A DNA stretch of 64,000 nt from Sunxiuqinia sp965372405. GTDB taxonomy: Bacteria; Bacteroidota; Bacteroidia; Bacteroidales; Prolixibacteraceae. A program made the translations under genes and the position numbers. Below, piece by piece: positions 16,328-25,308 of the stretch. Position 1 is the stretch's first letter. Each line of letters begins with the position of its first letter. The notes under the pieces were generated by a model that had not been told where the DNA came from, made no database searches, and saw only the letters and a program-made list of their open reading frames with translations. The stretch lies in contig CBDVCE010000009.1 in NCBI GenBank assembly GCA_965372405.1, positions 29,153 through 93,152 on the forward strand, in the 5' to 3' direction.

Positions 16328-17076
16328 TTACTTCCTCTCGCCAACTTTAAAAACACTTCATCCATGCTTTGAGCATTAAATTGTTTCTTAAGATTTTCAG
16401 GAGTATCAAGCGCATCAATTCGACCATCAACCATAATTGAAATCCGGTCGCAATATTCAGCTTCATCCATATAGTGAGTTGTAACAAAAATGGTTTTCCC
16501 ATCTGCTGCTGCTTCATAAATCAAGTCCCAAAACTGACGCCGGGTAATAGGGTCAACCCCACCTGTTGGTTCATCTAAAAATACAATCTGGGGGTCATGC
16601 AACATGGCGACAGAGAATGCCAGTTTCTGTCTCCAACCAAGAGGCAATGATGATATCAATTTATTCTTTACATCATCCATCTTAAGCTTATTCAACATAT
16701 CAGTTTCTCGTTCTTTCCTCTTTACCCTCGACAAACCGTAAATACCACCATAAAACCTAATATTCTCAGAAACGGTCATATCTTCATACAATGAAAACTT
16801 CTGGCTCATATAGCCAATATTCCTTTTCACCTTTTCAGTTTGCTTGTAAACATCAAAGCCACCAACCGAAATTTCGCCCGATGTTGGACTAGACAGGCCG
16901 CAAAGAATCCGCATGGCTGTAGTTTTACCAGCTCCATTTGCTCCAAGGAAACCAAATATTTCTCCTTTGTATACATCGAATGTGAGGTTCTTATTGGCCT
17001 CGAAAGAGCCGAAAATTTTCATCAGATTCTTAACTTCGATTACTTTCTCTTTTTGTCTGGATTCTATCATTGACAT
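16324..17076 (-). CDS. ABC transporter ATPase, second of pair
   Basis: This 250-residue ATPase has Walker A GANGAGKTT (about residues 44-52), a Q-loop near YMSQKFSLYEDMTV, a modified signature (SSLPLGWRQKL in place of LSGGQ), Walker B IVFLDEPTGGVDP and the switch histidine in VTTHYMDEAEYCD. The altered signature resembles the C-terminal half of YbhF/YhiH-type double ATPases, here encoded as a separate gene. Its TAG stop lies within the right arm of the four-helix-bundle cassette. An in-frame ATG two codons in is also possible as start. Confidence 0.9.
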   Translation of the reverse strand: MSMIESRQKEKVIEVKNLMKIFGSFEANKNLTFDVYKGEIFGFLGANGAGKTTAMRILCGLSSPTSGEISVGGFDVYKQTEKVKRNIGYMSQKFSLYEDMTVSENIRFYGGIYGLSRVKRKERETDMLNKLKMDDVKNKLISSLPLGWRQKLAFSVAMLHDPQIVFLDEPTGGVDPITRRQFWDLIYEAAADGKTIFVTTHYMDEAEYCDRISIMVDGRIDALDTPENLKKQFNAQSMDEVFLKLARGSN

Positions 17077-17119
17077 GCTCTATTCAATTACTTCGTCTAA
17101 TCTTATTACTAGTAAGCCG

Positions 17120-18028
17120 CTACTCAACTTCATTCATCAACTCCATAAAAACGTCTTCAATTCCGGGTTCTATATCGTAAACTTGAAGCTCTTCATGCTT
17201 TTTTGTCAGCAGAAATTTTTCCAGCTCAGTAGCTTCAATCTCATCATTTTTTGAAGTGTAATGCAAATACTGACCAAATGCATAAGCAGTATCTGTTTTC
17301 TCAAATGATCTTAAATCATTAATTAGCCGGTACATTTCTTTTGACCGGACTGCAAACAACTTTCGGGTATAATTTTCAACAATCTTTGCGGGAGTATCAA
17401 TTTGCATGATTTGCCCCTTCTGGATCAAAGCCACCCGATCACACAAACTGGCCTCATCCATATATGGGGTTGAAACCAAAATTGTAATCCCCATCCCCTG
17501 AAGGTTCTTAAGCATCTCCCAAAATTCCTTGCGAGAAACGACATCAACTCCAGTTGTTGGTTCATCCAAAACCAAAATCTCAGGTTTATGAATCAATGCA
17601 CATGACAAAGCCAGTTTTTGTTTCATCCCACCGGAAAGCCTCCCTGCCAGTCGGGTTCTAAATGGTTCTATCTGACTATAAATATCTTTGATTAAATCAT
17701 AATTCTCTTTGATAGTTGTACCAAAAACAGTAGCAAAAAAACTTAAATTCTCTTCTACACTCAAATCCTGATAAAGAGAAAATTTCCCTGGCATATAACC
17801 GACTAGCTGCCTGATCTTTTTGTAGTCTTTCACAATATCAAAATCAGCCATCGATGCATTTCCAACATCCGGCAATAGCAAAGTCATTAAAATCCGCATC
17901 AGGCTTGTTTTTCCAGCACCATCCGGCCCAATCAAACCAAACAATTCCCCTTTCTTAACTTCAAAAGAAATATCCTTTAAAGCCTCAACCTTATCATATG
18001 ATTTTGAAATACCCTTAACCTTAATCAT
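17120..18028 (-). CDS. ABC transporter ATPase, first of pair
   Basis: This 302-residue ATPase has Walker A GPDGAGKTS (about residues 34-42), the canonical signature LSGGMKQKLALS, Walker B ILVLDEPTTGVD and a switch region VSTPYMDEASLCD in which Pro replaces the usual His after Thr. The missing switch His, next to a partner with a degenerate signature, suggests that the two ATPases form a heterodimer with one full site. A C-terminal extension (about 220-302) is typical of DrrA-like exporters. The gene lies 9 bases after the HlyD adaptor and 43 bases before the second ATPase. Confidence 0.9.
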   Translation of the reverse strand: MIKVKGISKSYDKVEALKDISFEVKKGELFGLIGPDGAGKTSLMRILMTLLLPDVGNASMADFDIVKDYKKIRQLVGYMPGKFSLYQDLSVEENLSFFATVFGTTIKENYDLIKDIYSQIEPFRTRLAGRLSGGMKQKLALSCALIHKPEILVLDEPTTGVDVVSRKEFWEMLKNLQGMGITILVSTPYMDEASLCDRVALIQKGQIMQIDTPAKIVENYTRKLFAVRSKEMYRLINDLRSFEKTDTAYAFGQYLHYTSKNDEIEATELEKFLLTKKHEELQVYDIEPGIEDVFMELMNEVE

Positions 18029-18037
18029 GAAATCGAA

Positions 18038-18925
18038 TTAAAAATTAACTTCCCCGGGCATGCCGATCTTCAAGCGTCCATCATTCTTAACACGTACTTT
18101 TACAGCATAAACCAGTTTCACACGTTCTTCCTTAGTTTGAATAATTTTGGGCGTAAACTCAGCTTCAGGAGAAATCCAGGAAATAATACCAGTCAATGAT
18201 TGATTTTCAGATTCTGATTGATCAACCAAAACCTCAACCTGCTGTCCTATTTTCACATGAGGTAATTGGCTTCCACTAACGTAAATCCGTAAATCCAGTT
18301 CCGAAATATCTGCCAATTTTACAATCGCTTTTCCGGGAGCTACCAATTCTCCAATTTCAACATACTTCTCAAGCACAATACCTGCAATTGGACTTTCAAT
18401 CTGGCAACGATTCAATTGATCTTTAACAATCTCTAACTGTGCATCGAACACGTTTAGTTCTTCATTAATTAAAACAAATTGAGTTTTTATACTTTTAAGT
18501 TGCTTTTCAATTACACTTACTTTTCCATCCACATCGTCTAATTGCTGCTGAGTTGCAGCCTTATCGGCAAACATGGACTTCACTCTTTTCTGGGTAATTT
18601 GAGCGTTCTTCAATTGCTCTTTCAAAACATCAACCTGCGCATTGATATTTACCTTATTGCTTTGCACCGCATTTTTCTGAGCATGTATCTTTTGAACCTG
18701 CAAAACCAACTGGGAAGTATCAACAATTCCCAAAATCTCTCCCATTTCAATATTCTGACCAAGTTCAGTTTCAAATTGAATTAATTTCCCAGCCATTTCA
18801 GAAGAAACGATGGTTTCATCAGTTTCAAAGTTTCCGTAAGCATCCGATTTTCCATCTCCTGAATTGCAAGATGCAAAAACGATAAAGGCCAATGCAAATA
18901 AATATATTGTCTTCATATTAGTCAT
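18038..18925 (-). CDS. HlyD-type membrane fusion lipoprotein of the exporter
   Basis: This 295-residue adaptor has a lipobox VFASC giving Cys20. A biotinyl-lipoyl half-domain (MAGKLIQFETELGQNIEMGEI) is followed by a long coiled-coil hairpin (about residues 75-165, rich in Gln and Lys). The second lipoyl half (SPIAGIVLEKYVEIGELVAPG) and a beta-barrel domain come next. It links the inner-membrane ABC permeases with the TolC-like channel encoded just upstream. The more likely start is the third codon after the first ATG (18916), which gives a compact lipoprotein signal. Confidence 0.9.
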   Translation of the reverse strand: MTNMKTIYLFALAFIVFASCNSGDGKSDAYGNFETDETIVSSEMAGKLIQFETELGQNIEMGEILGIVDTSQLVLQVQKIHAQKNAVQSNKVNINAQVDVLKEQLKNAQITQKRVKSMFADKAATQQQLDDVDGKVSVIEKQLKSIKTQFVLINEELNVFDAQLEIVKDQLNRCQIESPIAGIVLEKYVEIGELVAPGKAIVKLADISELDLRIYVSGSQLPHVKIGQQVEVLVDQSESENQSLTGIISWISPEAEFTPKIIQTKEERVKLVYAVKVRVKNDGRLKIGMPGEVNF

Positions 18926-18927
18926 TT

Positions 18928-20199
18928 TTAATTTCCAAGAATATGTTGATAATTGATTTTAGCTTCTTCCAACTGAATTTTATGTGTTTCAAAAGTGATC
19001 CGGGTAGCCATCTCGGCATTCAGATCCTGCAAATAATCGGCAATGGTAATTGCTCCGTTTTCAAGTTTTGAGGCAGATGATTTCGTAATACGTTCCTGAA
19101 GCTCAATAAGCTCACTGTCACTCAAAATTATTTCTTCAAGATTTCTTATTTTTCTGATTTCTTTATCCAAACCAATCTCAATAGATTGCTCAAAATGGTC
19201 TTGCCTGGTTTGAATTAATTCTTGCTGAAGCGAAATTGACTCTTTATTTCTCAAGGTTTTTTTCCAATCAAAAACATTCCAGCTAACTCCCACTCCGACC
19301 AAATAATATGCGTCAAACTTATTATTTAGCATGTTAAGACCTGGCTTTCCGTAACCAGCTTGTCCGAATCCAAAAACCTTTGGGTATCTCTTTCTACTTA
19401 GCAGCTCAGAATTTGCATGAAGCAAATTACCCTGACTCAGGAAGAGATCCATTTCCGGCCGAACAATTTGATCCGATTCAGCAAAATCTCGTTCAGGTAA
19501 TTCCAAACTATTAAATGTATCAATTTCTTTACCTGTTATTATGGCCAAAGCTGAATGGACAGTCTCTCGAGAGCTTTTCAACTCAAGTTGTTGCTGCATT
19601 AGCCTTAATAATTCTGCATCAATTAAATACAGATCAGACTGCAAAACCATTCCATGCTTTACTCCAGACTCTAATAAATCTCCTCTTGCTTTGAGTGTCT
19701 CTTTTTTCCGATCCAATATATTCAGGTTCTCCTGAATAAAAAAACTGGTAAAGAAAAACTGAATTACTTGTTGATTTACTTTGAACAACTCAAACTCAAC
19801 TGATTGCTGATCACCTTGCTCTTTTGATTTCTCAATCAATTCAACCGCTTTTGTTACACCTCCATCCCAAATATTTTGTCGAACATCCAAATACATTTTG
19901 TATTGATCTTTGCCTACTGATGGGATATTTACATTCGGCAAATCAATGCCAATACTCGTTACATCAGATTGATATGTAGCTTGTCCATTTATGCTCACAT
20001 TTGGCAAATAATTGGTTTCAATATTTTGCAACTCCAATTCTGATATCTTTTTATAGATTTCCTTTTGTTTCAACACTGGATGATACTCCCTAGCCCATTG
20101 CCTACATTCTTCTAAAGTCACCGATTCCTGTGCTTTAAGATCTGACATTGCAAATACGCATAAAAGAAGGAACACCACCGTTTTCAAAATTTTCCTCAT
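18928..20199 (-). CDS. TolC-family outer membrane efflux protein
   Basis: This protein of about 423 residues has a signal peptide ending DLKAQ and two repeated outer-membrane-efflux halves, with long helices (EYHPVLKQKEIYKKISELELQ; then the ELLSRKRYPKVFGFGQAGYG segment) and the conserved LGVGVSWNVFDW-type strand. The ATG at 20197-20199 overlaps the TetR stop by 4 bases (ATGA), which makes it the likely start; an in-frame ATG at 20211 would overlap more. It forms the outer-membrane channel for the HlyD/ABC exporter that follows. Confidence 0.9.
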   Translation of the reverse strand: MRKILKTVVFLLLCVFAMSDLKAQESVTLEECRQWAREYHPVLKQKEIYKKISELELQNIETNYLPNVSINGQATYQSDVTSIGIDLPNVNIPSVGKDQYKMYLDVRQNIWDGGVTKAVELIEKSKEQGDQQSVEFELFKVNQQVIQFFFTSFFIQENLNILDRKKETLKARGDLLESGVKHGMVLQSDLYLIDAELLRLMQQQLELKSSRETVHSALAIITGKEIDTFNSLELPERDFAESDQIVRPEMDLFLSQGNLLHANSELLSRKRYPKVFGFGQAGYGKPGLNMLNNKFDAYYLVGVGVSWNVFDWKKTLRNKESISLQQELIQTRQDHFEQSIEIGLDKEIRKIRNLEEIILSDSELIELQERITKSSASKLENGAITIADYLQDLNAEMATRITFETHKIQLEEAKINYQHILGN

Positions 20200-20825
20200 G
20201 GCATATAACATTGCGATTTCACTTCAAGTGAGCGAATAACAAACTCTTTGATGACTGCTTTTCGCTCTTTAAAAAATTTATCGGCAGCATTTTTATCATT
20301 ATCAAAAGCAGCAAGCTCTATTATGGGTCTGGCTGCAAATGGAAACACACACATCCCAATTACATTTGCGATTAAATGCATAGGATTGATTGCAATTATT
20401 TCACCACGCTTGATGGCAACTTCAATTGCACCAAAAACTGGTTTTGGACTAAACCCATGCTTAATGATTAGCTTAATAAACAAAGAAGGATCTCTATTAA
20501 CTTCTTTTAGAACAAAGCCAGGCAGATATGGATGCTTTAACAACACATCCAGATAGGTATCTAGAAATTGATCCAACTTAGTGAGAAAATGAACATCAGA
20601 TGAAACGATACTTGTAATTTTAGGAAATGCCATTTTAATAATTTGCCCAAAGATGGCATCAAACAACTTTTCTTTGCTCCTAAAATAGTAATGAAGTAAA
20701 GCTTTATTTATGCCTGCCTCATCAGCTATTTCCTGCATGCGAGCCCCATCCATTCCTTTTTTCACAAAGACTGTACGAGCTGCATTAATAATTTTTTCTT
20801 CGGTATTTTCTTTTTTATCAATCAT
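20196..20825 (-). CDS. TetR/AcrR family repressor of the export operon
   Basis: This 209-residue protein (from the start MIDKKENTEE) has the TetR helix-turn-helix at about residues 10-55: KIINAARTVFVKKGMDGARM, then EIADEAGINKALLHYYFRSKEKLF. The C-terminal ligand domain is helical and of unknown specificity. An in-frame ATG at 20855 would include an inverted repeat that lies right upstream of 20825, so the shorter form is preferred. It is the first gene of the leftward operon and overlaps the TolC gene by 4 bases. Autorepression through the palindromes at 20827-20842 and 20902-20917 is likely. Confidence 0.9.
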   Translation of the reverse strand: MIDKKENTEEKIINAARTVFVKKGMDGARMQEIADEAGINKALLHYYFRSKEKLFDAIFGQIIKMAFPKITSIVSSDVHFLTKLDQFLDTYLDVLLKHPYLPGFVLKEVNRDPSLFIKLIIKHGFSPKPVFGAIEVAIKRGEIIAINPMHLIANVIGMCVFPFAARPIIELAAFDNDKNAADKFFKERKAVIKEFVIRSLEVKSQCYMP

Positions 20826-20826
20826 T

Positions 20827-20842
20827 TTAACTAATTGGTTAA
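20827..20842. promoter_or_regulatory. Putative TetR operator, proximal
   Basis: TTAACTAATTGGTTAA, an inverted repeat with one mismatched pair, one base upstream of the TetR ATG at 20825. It shares the TAACYA-N2-TGGTTA pattern with the distal site at 20902-20917. Binding by the adjacent TetR protein is inferred. Confidence 0.55.
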
Positions 20843-20901
20843 ATCGAATGGTCAAATCTATTGCATTAATTTTTACTGACCAAATGATTTAACTATTTAT
20901 T

Positions 20902-20917
20902 TTAACCATCTGGTTAG
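20902..20917. promoter_or_regulatory. Putative TetR operator, distal
   Basis: TTAACCATCTGGTTAG contains the perfect inverted repeat TAACCA-N2-TGGTTA (20903-20916), about 80 bases upstream of the TetR start. Two copies of the same pattern in front of a TetR gene make a cooperative operator pair plausible. Confidence 0.55.
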
Positions 20918-20948
20918 TCTTGTGATTTAAACACCAATACTAACAACC

Positions 20949-20974
20949 AAAAAAAGCAACCTCAATAGGCTGCT
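20949..20974 (-). terminator. Rho-independent terminator after the TonB-like gene
   Basis: AGCAACCT (20955-20962) pairs with AGGCTGCT (20967-20974) with one mismatch. On the minus strand the hairpin is followed by a run of U residues (20949-20955). It lies about 110 bases past the stop of the gene at 21082-22242. Confidence 0.55.
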
Positions 20975-21081
20975 CTCAATCAAATATCTCGAATCTATAT
21001 ATTACTCTTCGGAATCCTTATTTTTAGAAGATTGCTCCTTTTTTTTTAGATTCAAATCTATGTTCAGAATATTTCTCTAAA

Positions 21082-22242
21082 TCACCTTATCACAAAATTG
21101 ATCGGGACTGTATAACTAACACAAACTCTTTTGCCATCTTTTTCTCCCGGAATCCAGGGGAGCAAGGTTTTAACAACTCGTTTAGCTTCTTGATCCAATA
21201 AAGGATGTACAGCTCTTGCTATCCGTATATTACTTAACGATCCATCTACATCTACTATAAAACTTACATAAACCTTGCCCTGGATACCATTCCTCTGAGC
21301 AGTACTTGGATATAATATTCGATTTGCAATATCATGTCTTAGTTGTTGTTCTCCTCCACTATATCTGGGCATTTTATCAGCAGTCATTAAAACATTGTCT
21401 GCAGGTTTCTTTTTCTTTTGTGAAAAAACAACCGGAAACAAATAAGCAAACTCTACATTTTCAGAATCAGATACTGCTGGCATCCATGGAATATCCATTT
21501 TACCGCAAGCTTGCAATAAATCATTACTTACTTTAAGATCTCCTGCCTTTAGCAAATGTGGTTTAGTAATTTTACCGTTCACATCAATTGTTAATGACAG
21601 TAGAAACTCTCCAATCAAATCTTCCTCAGTTATATTCTGTGGAAATTCAATCTTTGCCAATAAATCTTTGTAAAACTGATTACCTCCTTTTGGGTATTGT
21701 GGAAGCTGATCTGCCAAATTTTTTGGAATTAGTTCAGTTTCCAGATCAGGAATATCAGGCTGTGCAATTGTTTTATACATAAAGTTCTTATAAAAATAGC
21801 TGGATTTTGATTTTCCATTTTTCGAGTAATACTTACACTCTCCATGATATATAAGAGGAAAGACAGATAAAACTTCACATTCACTTTGGCAAAATTTTTT
21901 CTCATATTCCCTGATCACAAAACCCGATTCTGTTGTATCAACAACTTCAATTTTATTTTTTGACCAAAGCATATCCCTGCGATAAATTTCAATTATATAG
22001 AAATTATTTTTCTTTCGGGTAGCGACTTTCGTTATAGGAATAGGCTTCCACTCATGCCCAAACTTCTGATATTGATTTATTTCTATTTTCTTTTTTGAAA
22101 TATCAACACGCTCATTTTTTGAATTAGCTCCATGTTCATCTTGCAACAACATGCCATCTTTGGCGAAGTAAAAGATGTTATTGTTTTGAGAAACTGCACT
22201 AATTGAAACAAACATCAAAACAATCAAAAGAATCTTTCTCAT
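21082..22242 (-). CDS. TonB C-terminal domain protein
   Basis: This 386-residue protein has a signal peptide (residues 1-18) and a strand-rich region of about 120 residues like the MORN-type or toxin-antitoxin-like variants found in Bacteroidota. Two TonB-like modules follow. The first (about 205-265) has GEFLLSLTIDVNGKI. The second (about 300-386) has NGIQGKVYVSFIVDVDGSL and ends PINFVIR. It lacks the N-terminal membrane anchor and proline-rich linker of a classical TonB, so an energy-transducing role is uncertain. It is a single gene with its own terminator. Confidence 0.7.
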   Translation of the reverse strand: MRKILLIVLMFVSISAVSQNNNIFYFAKDGMLLQDEHGANSKNERVDISKKKIEINQYQKFGHEWKPIPITKVATRKKNNFYIIEIYRRDMLWSKNKIEVVDTTESGFVIREYEKKFCQSECEVLSVFPLIYHGECKYYSKNGKSKSSYFYKNFMYKTIAQPDIPDLETELIPKNLADQLPQYPKGGNQFYKDLLAKIEFPQNITEEDLIGEFLLSLTIDVNGKITKPHLLKAGDLKVSNDLLQACGKMDIPWMPAVSDSENVEFAYLFPVVFSQKKKKPADNVLMTADKMPRYSGGEQQLRHDIANRILYPSTAQRNGIQGKVYVSFIVDVDGSLSNIRIARAVHPLLDQEAKRVVKTLLPWIPGEKDGKRVCVSYTVPINFVIR

Positions 22243-22421
22243 ATTCGAGCTTTTGGGAATTGTTGGAATTATAACTTACAATACGATAATAATGAAAATA
22301 TGCTTGATATGCAATTATATAAAACAGTCATCTTAATTTTGAATTTGCTCAAACAACCACAAGTTATGCTTTCCCCAAATAATATTACATTTGCTAAACA
22401 TCTAACTAAAACTAATACAAC

Positions 22422-23225
22422 ATGAAACGAATTCAATCACTATCGAAAATACTTCTGCTAATTATTCTTCCTTCAATTCTTCTTTCATTTGGAAAGAAAA
22501 AAGAAGAGAAAGGCTGGATTCCCCTTTTTAATGGGAAAGACATTAAAGACTGGACAATAAAAATCACAGGATCTGAACTTGGAGAAAATTATAAGAATAC
22601 TTTTCGTGTTGAAGATGGATTATTAAAAGTTAGTTACGACGAATACGAAAAATTCAATGGAGAGTTTGGTCATCTTTTCTATAAGAATAACTACTCACAT
22701 TATAAACTTCGGGTTGAATATCGATTTGTTGGCGACCAGGTAGAAGGTGGTCCCGGATGGGCGTTCCGCAACAGCGGCATCATGGTTCACGGACAAAGTG
22801 CTGAAAGCATGGAGAAAGACCAAGACTTCCCGACTTCTATTGAGGTGCAGCTTTTAGGAGGAAATGGAACCGACAAACGATCAACCATGAACCTATGCAC
22901 TCCCGGAACCAATGTGGTGATGGATGGAAAACTTGAAACTCGTCATTGCATTGTTTCGGGATCAGAAACATACCATGGCGACCAATGGGTACAAGTTGAA
23001 GTTAAAGTTAGAGGAGACTCAATTATTAAGCATTTTGTAAACGGAGAATTGGTAATGCAGTATATGCAACCTCAACTTGATGAGCGTGATGGAACGTATC
23101 AGAAACTACTTCCAGAATCAGGATGTAAACTACTTCATGGTGGAAGCATCTCTCTTCAGGCTGAAAGTCACTCATGTGAATTTAGAAAGGTTGAGCTTTT
23201 AAACCTTGGGGATGACTGTCAATAA
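22422..23225 (+). CDS. DUF1080 (3-keto-disaccharide hydrolase family) secreted protein
   Basis: This 267-residue protein has a signal peptide (about residues 1-23) and a jelly-roll domain opening with WIPLFNGKDIKDWTIK, the usual start of PF06439. Conserved pieces include FRVEDGLLKVSYDEY, NSGIMVHGQ near residue 118 and a late GGSISLQAESHSCEFRKVEL block. Members cleave 3-keto-glycosides or bind glycans. A -7-like box TACATTTG at 22386-22393 lies 29 bases upstream of the start. The last 27 bases overlap the convergent EamA gene. Confidence 0.82.
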   Translation: MKRIQSLSKILLLIILPSILLSFGKKKEEKGWIPLFNGKDIKDWTIKITGSELGENYKNTFRVEDGLLKVSYDEYEKFNGEFGHLFYKNNYSHYKLRVEYRFVGDQVEGGPGWAFRNSGIMVHGQSAESMEKDQDFPTSIEVQLLGGNGTDKRSTMNLCTPGTNVVMDGKLETRHCIVSGSETYHGDQWVQVEVKVRGDSIIKHFVNGELVMQYMQPQLDERDGTYQKLLPESGCKLLHGGSISLQAESHSCEFRKVELLNLGDDCQ

Positions 23226-24146
23226 AGCAGATCTTTTCATTGCTCGCTGACTCTTTCGATTTGAATAATTCATGAGTAAAAGAGCAGAGGCAATTAATCC
23301 CATTCCCAAAATTGAAATCAAGTTGGGTGATTCATCAGGAAGAATCATCCAGCTTAATATTGCTCCTGAAACCGGTATAATAAATTTCCAGGTATTCAAA
23401 ATTGAGACTTTAACTCCAGGGCGCTGAAGCAGTCCAAACCAGATAGAGATTGCCGCAGCAGACAAAAAGCTCAACCACCCCAGAGCCACAAAATATTCAG
23501 TGGAAACAGCTCGCAATCCATAACCTTCTATCGGAATAGAAATTAGAATCAGTCCTAACCCACCAAACAATAATGAAGATGAACTTAGCACAACAGGTGA
23601 AACTCCAGCCGAACGCTTAGCAATAATTACATTTGCAAAACCAGAGACCAGATTATTAACCAACAACAAACCAACTCCAATTAAACTAATCTGAACACCT
23701 AACGGTAATTTTCCAGACCCAAAACTAATAACCGACACACCTGCAATTCCAAATACGATGCTTAGTGTTTTTAACCAATCCATTTTATCATTGTGGAAAC
23801 TAAAATGTGAAACCACAGAGATAAACAGCGGAGAAGAACCAATAATCATTGCTGCAACAGAAGCTGGCAATAAGTTAATACCAGAATAAAAAAGCATATA
23901 TTGAATAACAGTCTGCAAACCGGAAATCAAAGCAATAAATCGCCAATTAGCCCGAACCTCTTTCCAATAATTTGAAAAGTTATTGAAATAGAGATACAGT
24001 ATAATGCCCGCAATAAAAAAGCGGACTCCTGCAAACTGAAAAGGAGTATGATATCGCAAACCAATCTTTACTCCAACAAAAGCAGAAGACCACAGCAAAC
24101 AAGCTACAATCGCCAGAAAGACGGTATTTGAAAAGAGATTCTTCAT
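23199..24146 (-). CDS. EamA/DMT-family inner-membrane transporter
   Basis: This protein of about 315 residues has ten transmembrane helices arranged as two EamA repeats: the first begins FLAIVACLLWSSAFVGVKIGL, the second near SLIGVGLLLVNNLVSGFANV. This is the drug/metabolite transporter superfamily (RhaT/PecM type), and the substrate cannot be read from the sequence. The ATG at 24144-24146 is preferred to one four codons upstream. It ends inside the 3' end of the DUF1080 gene on the opposite strand. Confidence 0.85.
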   Translation of the reverse strand: MKNLFSNTVFLAIVACLLWSSAFVGVKIGLRYHTPFQFAGVRFFIAGIILYLYFNNFSNYWKEVRANWRFIALISGLQTVIQYMLFYSGINLLPASVAAMIIGSSPLFISVVSHFSFHNDKMDWLKTLSIVFGIAGVSVISFGSGKLPLGVQISLIGVGLLLVNNLVSGFANVIIAKRSAGVSPVVLSSSSLLFGGLGLILISIPIEGYGLRAVSTEYFVALGWLSFLSAAAISIWFGLLQRPGVKVSILNTWKFIIPVSGAILSWMILPDESPNLISILGMGLIASALLLMNYSNRKSQRAMKRSALLTVIPKV

Positions 24147-24309
24147 TTTGAATCGCAAAGGTGAAGCAAATTATCGGGGCAATCAAAAGAAAGCAGAAAG
24201 TAGAGAAAATATATCATATTGACTTAAGGTTTTATATGAATTGAATCATTCTAAAATATCCAACATTTTACTTATTTTTGCAACACACACAAGGAAGGAC
24301 GATCAATCT

Positions 24310-25308
24310 ATGTTTGAGAAGCAAATTTTACTTGAAGGAGTTGAACCACTGGAGTTCTATGGCGTGAATAACCACAAAATAGATCTGATCAAAACGTTCT
24401 TTCCGAAGCTAAAAATTGTCAGTCGTGGCAACCTGTTAATCATTCAGGGGAATGAAAAAGAAAGCGCCGCTTTTGAACAAAAATTTCAATTGCTTCTAGA
24501 TCACTATCACCAATTTAACATTCTTCCTGAAGATACAATTCGTCAGGTTTTAAATAATGAACTGGAAGCTTTAAATGGCTCAACCGGAGGTAAAGATGTG
24601 CTACTTCATGGAAATAATGGGAAACCAATTCGGGCACGCACTCCTAACCAGAGACTCCTTGTTGAAGAATGTAAAAAATCGGATATGGTTTTTGCCATTG
24701 GCCCTGCAGGTACCGGAAAAACATACACTGCCATTGCGTTAGCTGTTCGAGCGTTGAAGAATCGGGAAATCAGACGTATAATTTTAAGCAGACCAGCTGT
24801 TGAAGCCGGAGAACGATTAGGCTTTCTTCCAGGTGATTTAAAAGAAAAAATCGATCCCTATTTACAACCACTTTATGATGCTTTACAAGACATGATTCCT
24901 GCAAAAAAACTGGAAGAATTCATGAAGGATGGCACCATACAAATTGCTCCATTGGCCTTTATGCGCGGACGTACACTTAGTGATGCCTTTGTAATTTTGG
25001 ATGAAGCACAAAACACAACTCTCAACCAAATAAAAATGTTTTTGACCCGGATGGGATTGAATACAAAATTCATCATTACCGGTGACGAAACTCAGATTGA
25101 TTTACCTTCAGTTAGTCAATCAGGCTTATTACAAGCAAAACGAATTTTATGGAATATCAAAGAAATTTCATTCGTCCAATTCAATTCAAAAGACATTGTA
25201 AGGCATCGTCTGGTTCGAAAAGTAGTGGACGCTTACGATAAATACAATCAGCAAAAACTAGCAGATAAAGAAGATTCAAAACAAAAAGATAAAAATACTG
25301 AAAAATGA
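24310..25308 (+). CDS. phoH: PhoH-family ATPase
   Basis: This 332-residue protein contains Walker A GPAGTGKTY (about residues 137-145), Walker B FVILDEAQNTT (about 230) and the sensor segment FIITGDETQID. An N-terminal KH-like region precedes the ATPase. PhoH proteins are nucleotide-binding, helicase-like proteins linked to RNA metabolism; the phosphate-starvation name is historical. A TATTTTTG -7 box at 24273-24280 favours the ATG at 24310 over an in-frame ATG at 24241. The stop overlaps the purC start by 4 bases. Confidence 0.9.
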   Translation: MFEKQILLEGVEPLEFYGVNNHKIDLIKTFFPKLKIVSRGNLLIIQGNEKESAAFEQKFQLLLDHYHQFNILPEDTIRQVLNNELEALNGSTGGKDVLLHGNNGKPIRARTPNQRLLVEECKKSDMVFAIGPAGTGKTYTAIALAVRALKNREIRRIILSRPAVEAGERLGFLPGDLKEKIDPYLQPLYDALQDMIPAKKLEEFMKDGTIQIAPLAFMRGRTLSDAFVILDEAQNTTLNQIKMFLTRMGLNTKFIITGDETQIDLPSVSQSGLLQAKRILWNIKEISFVQFNSKDIVRHRLVRKVVDAYDKYNQQKLADKEDSKQKDKNTEK

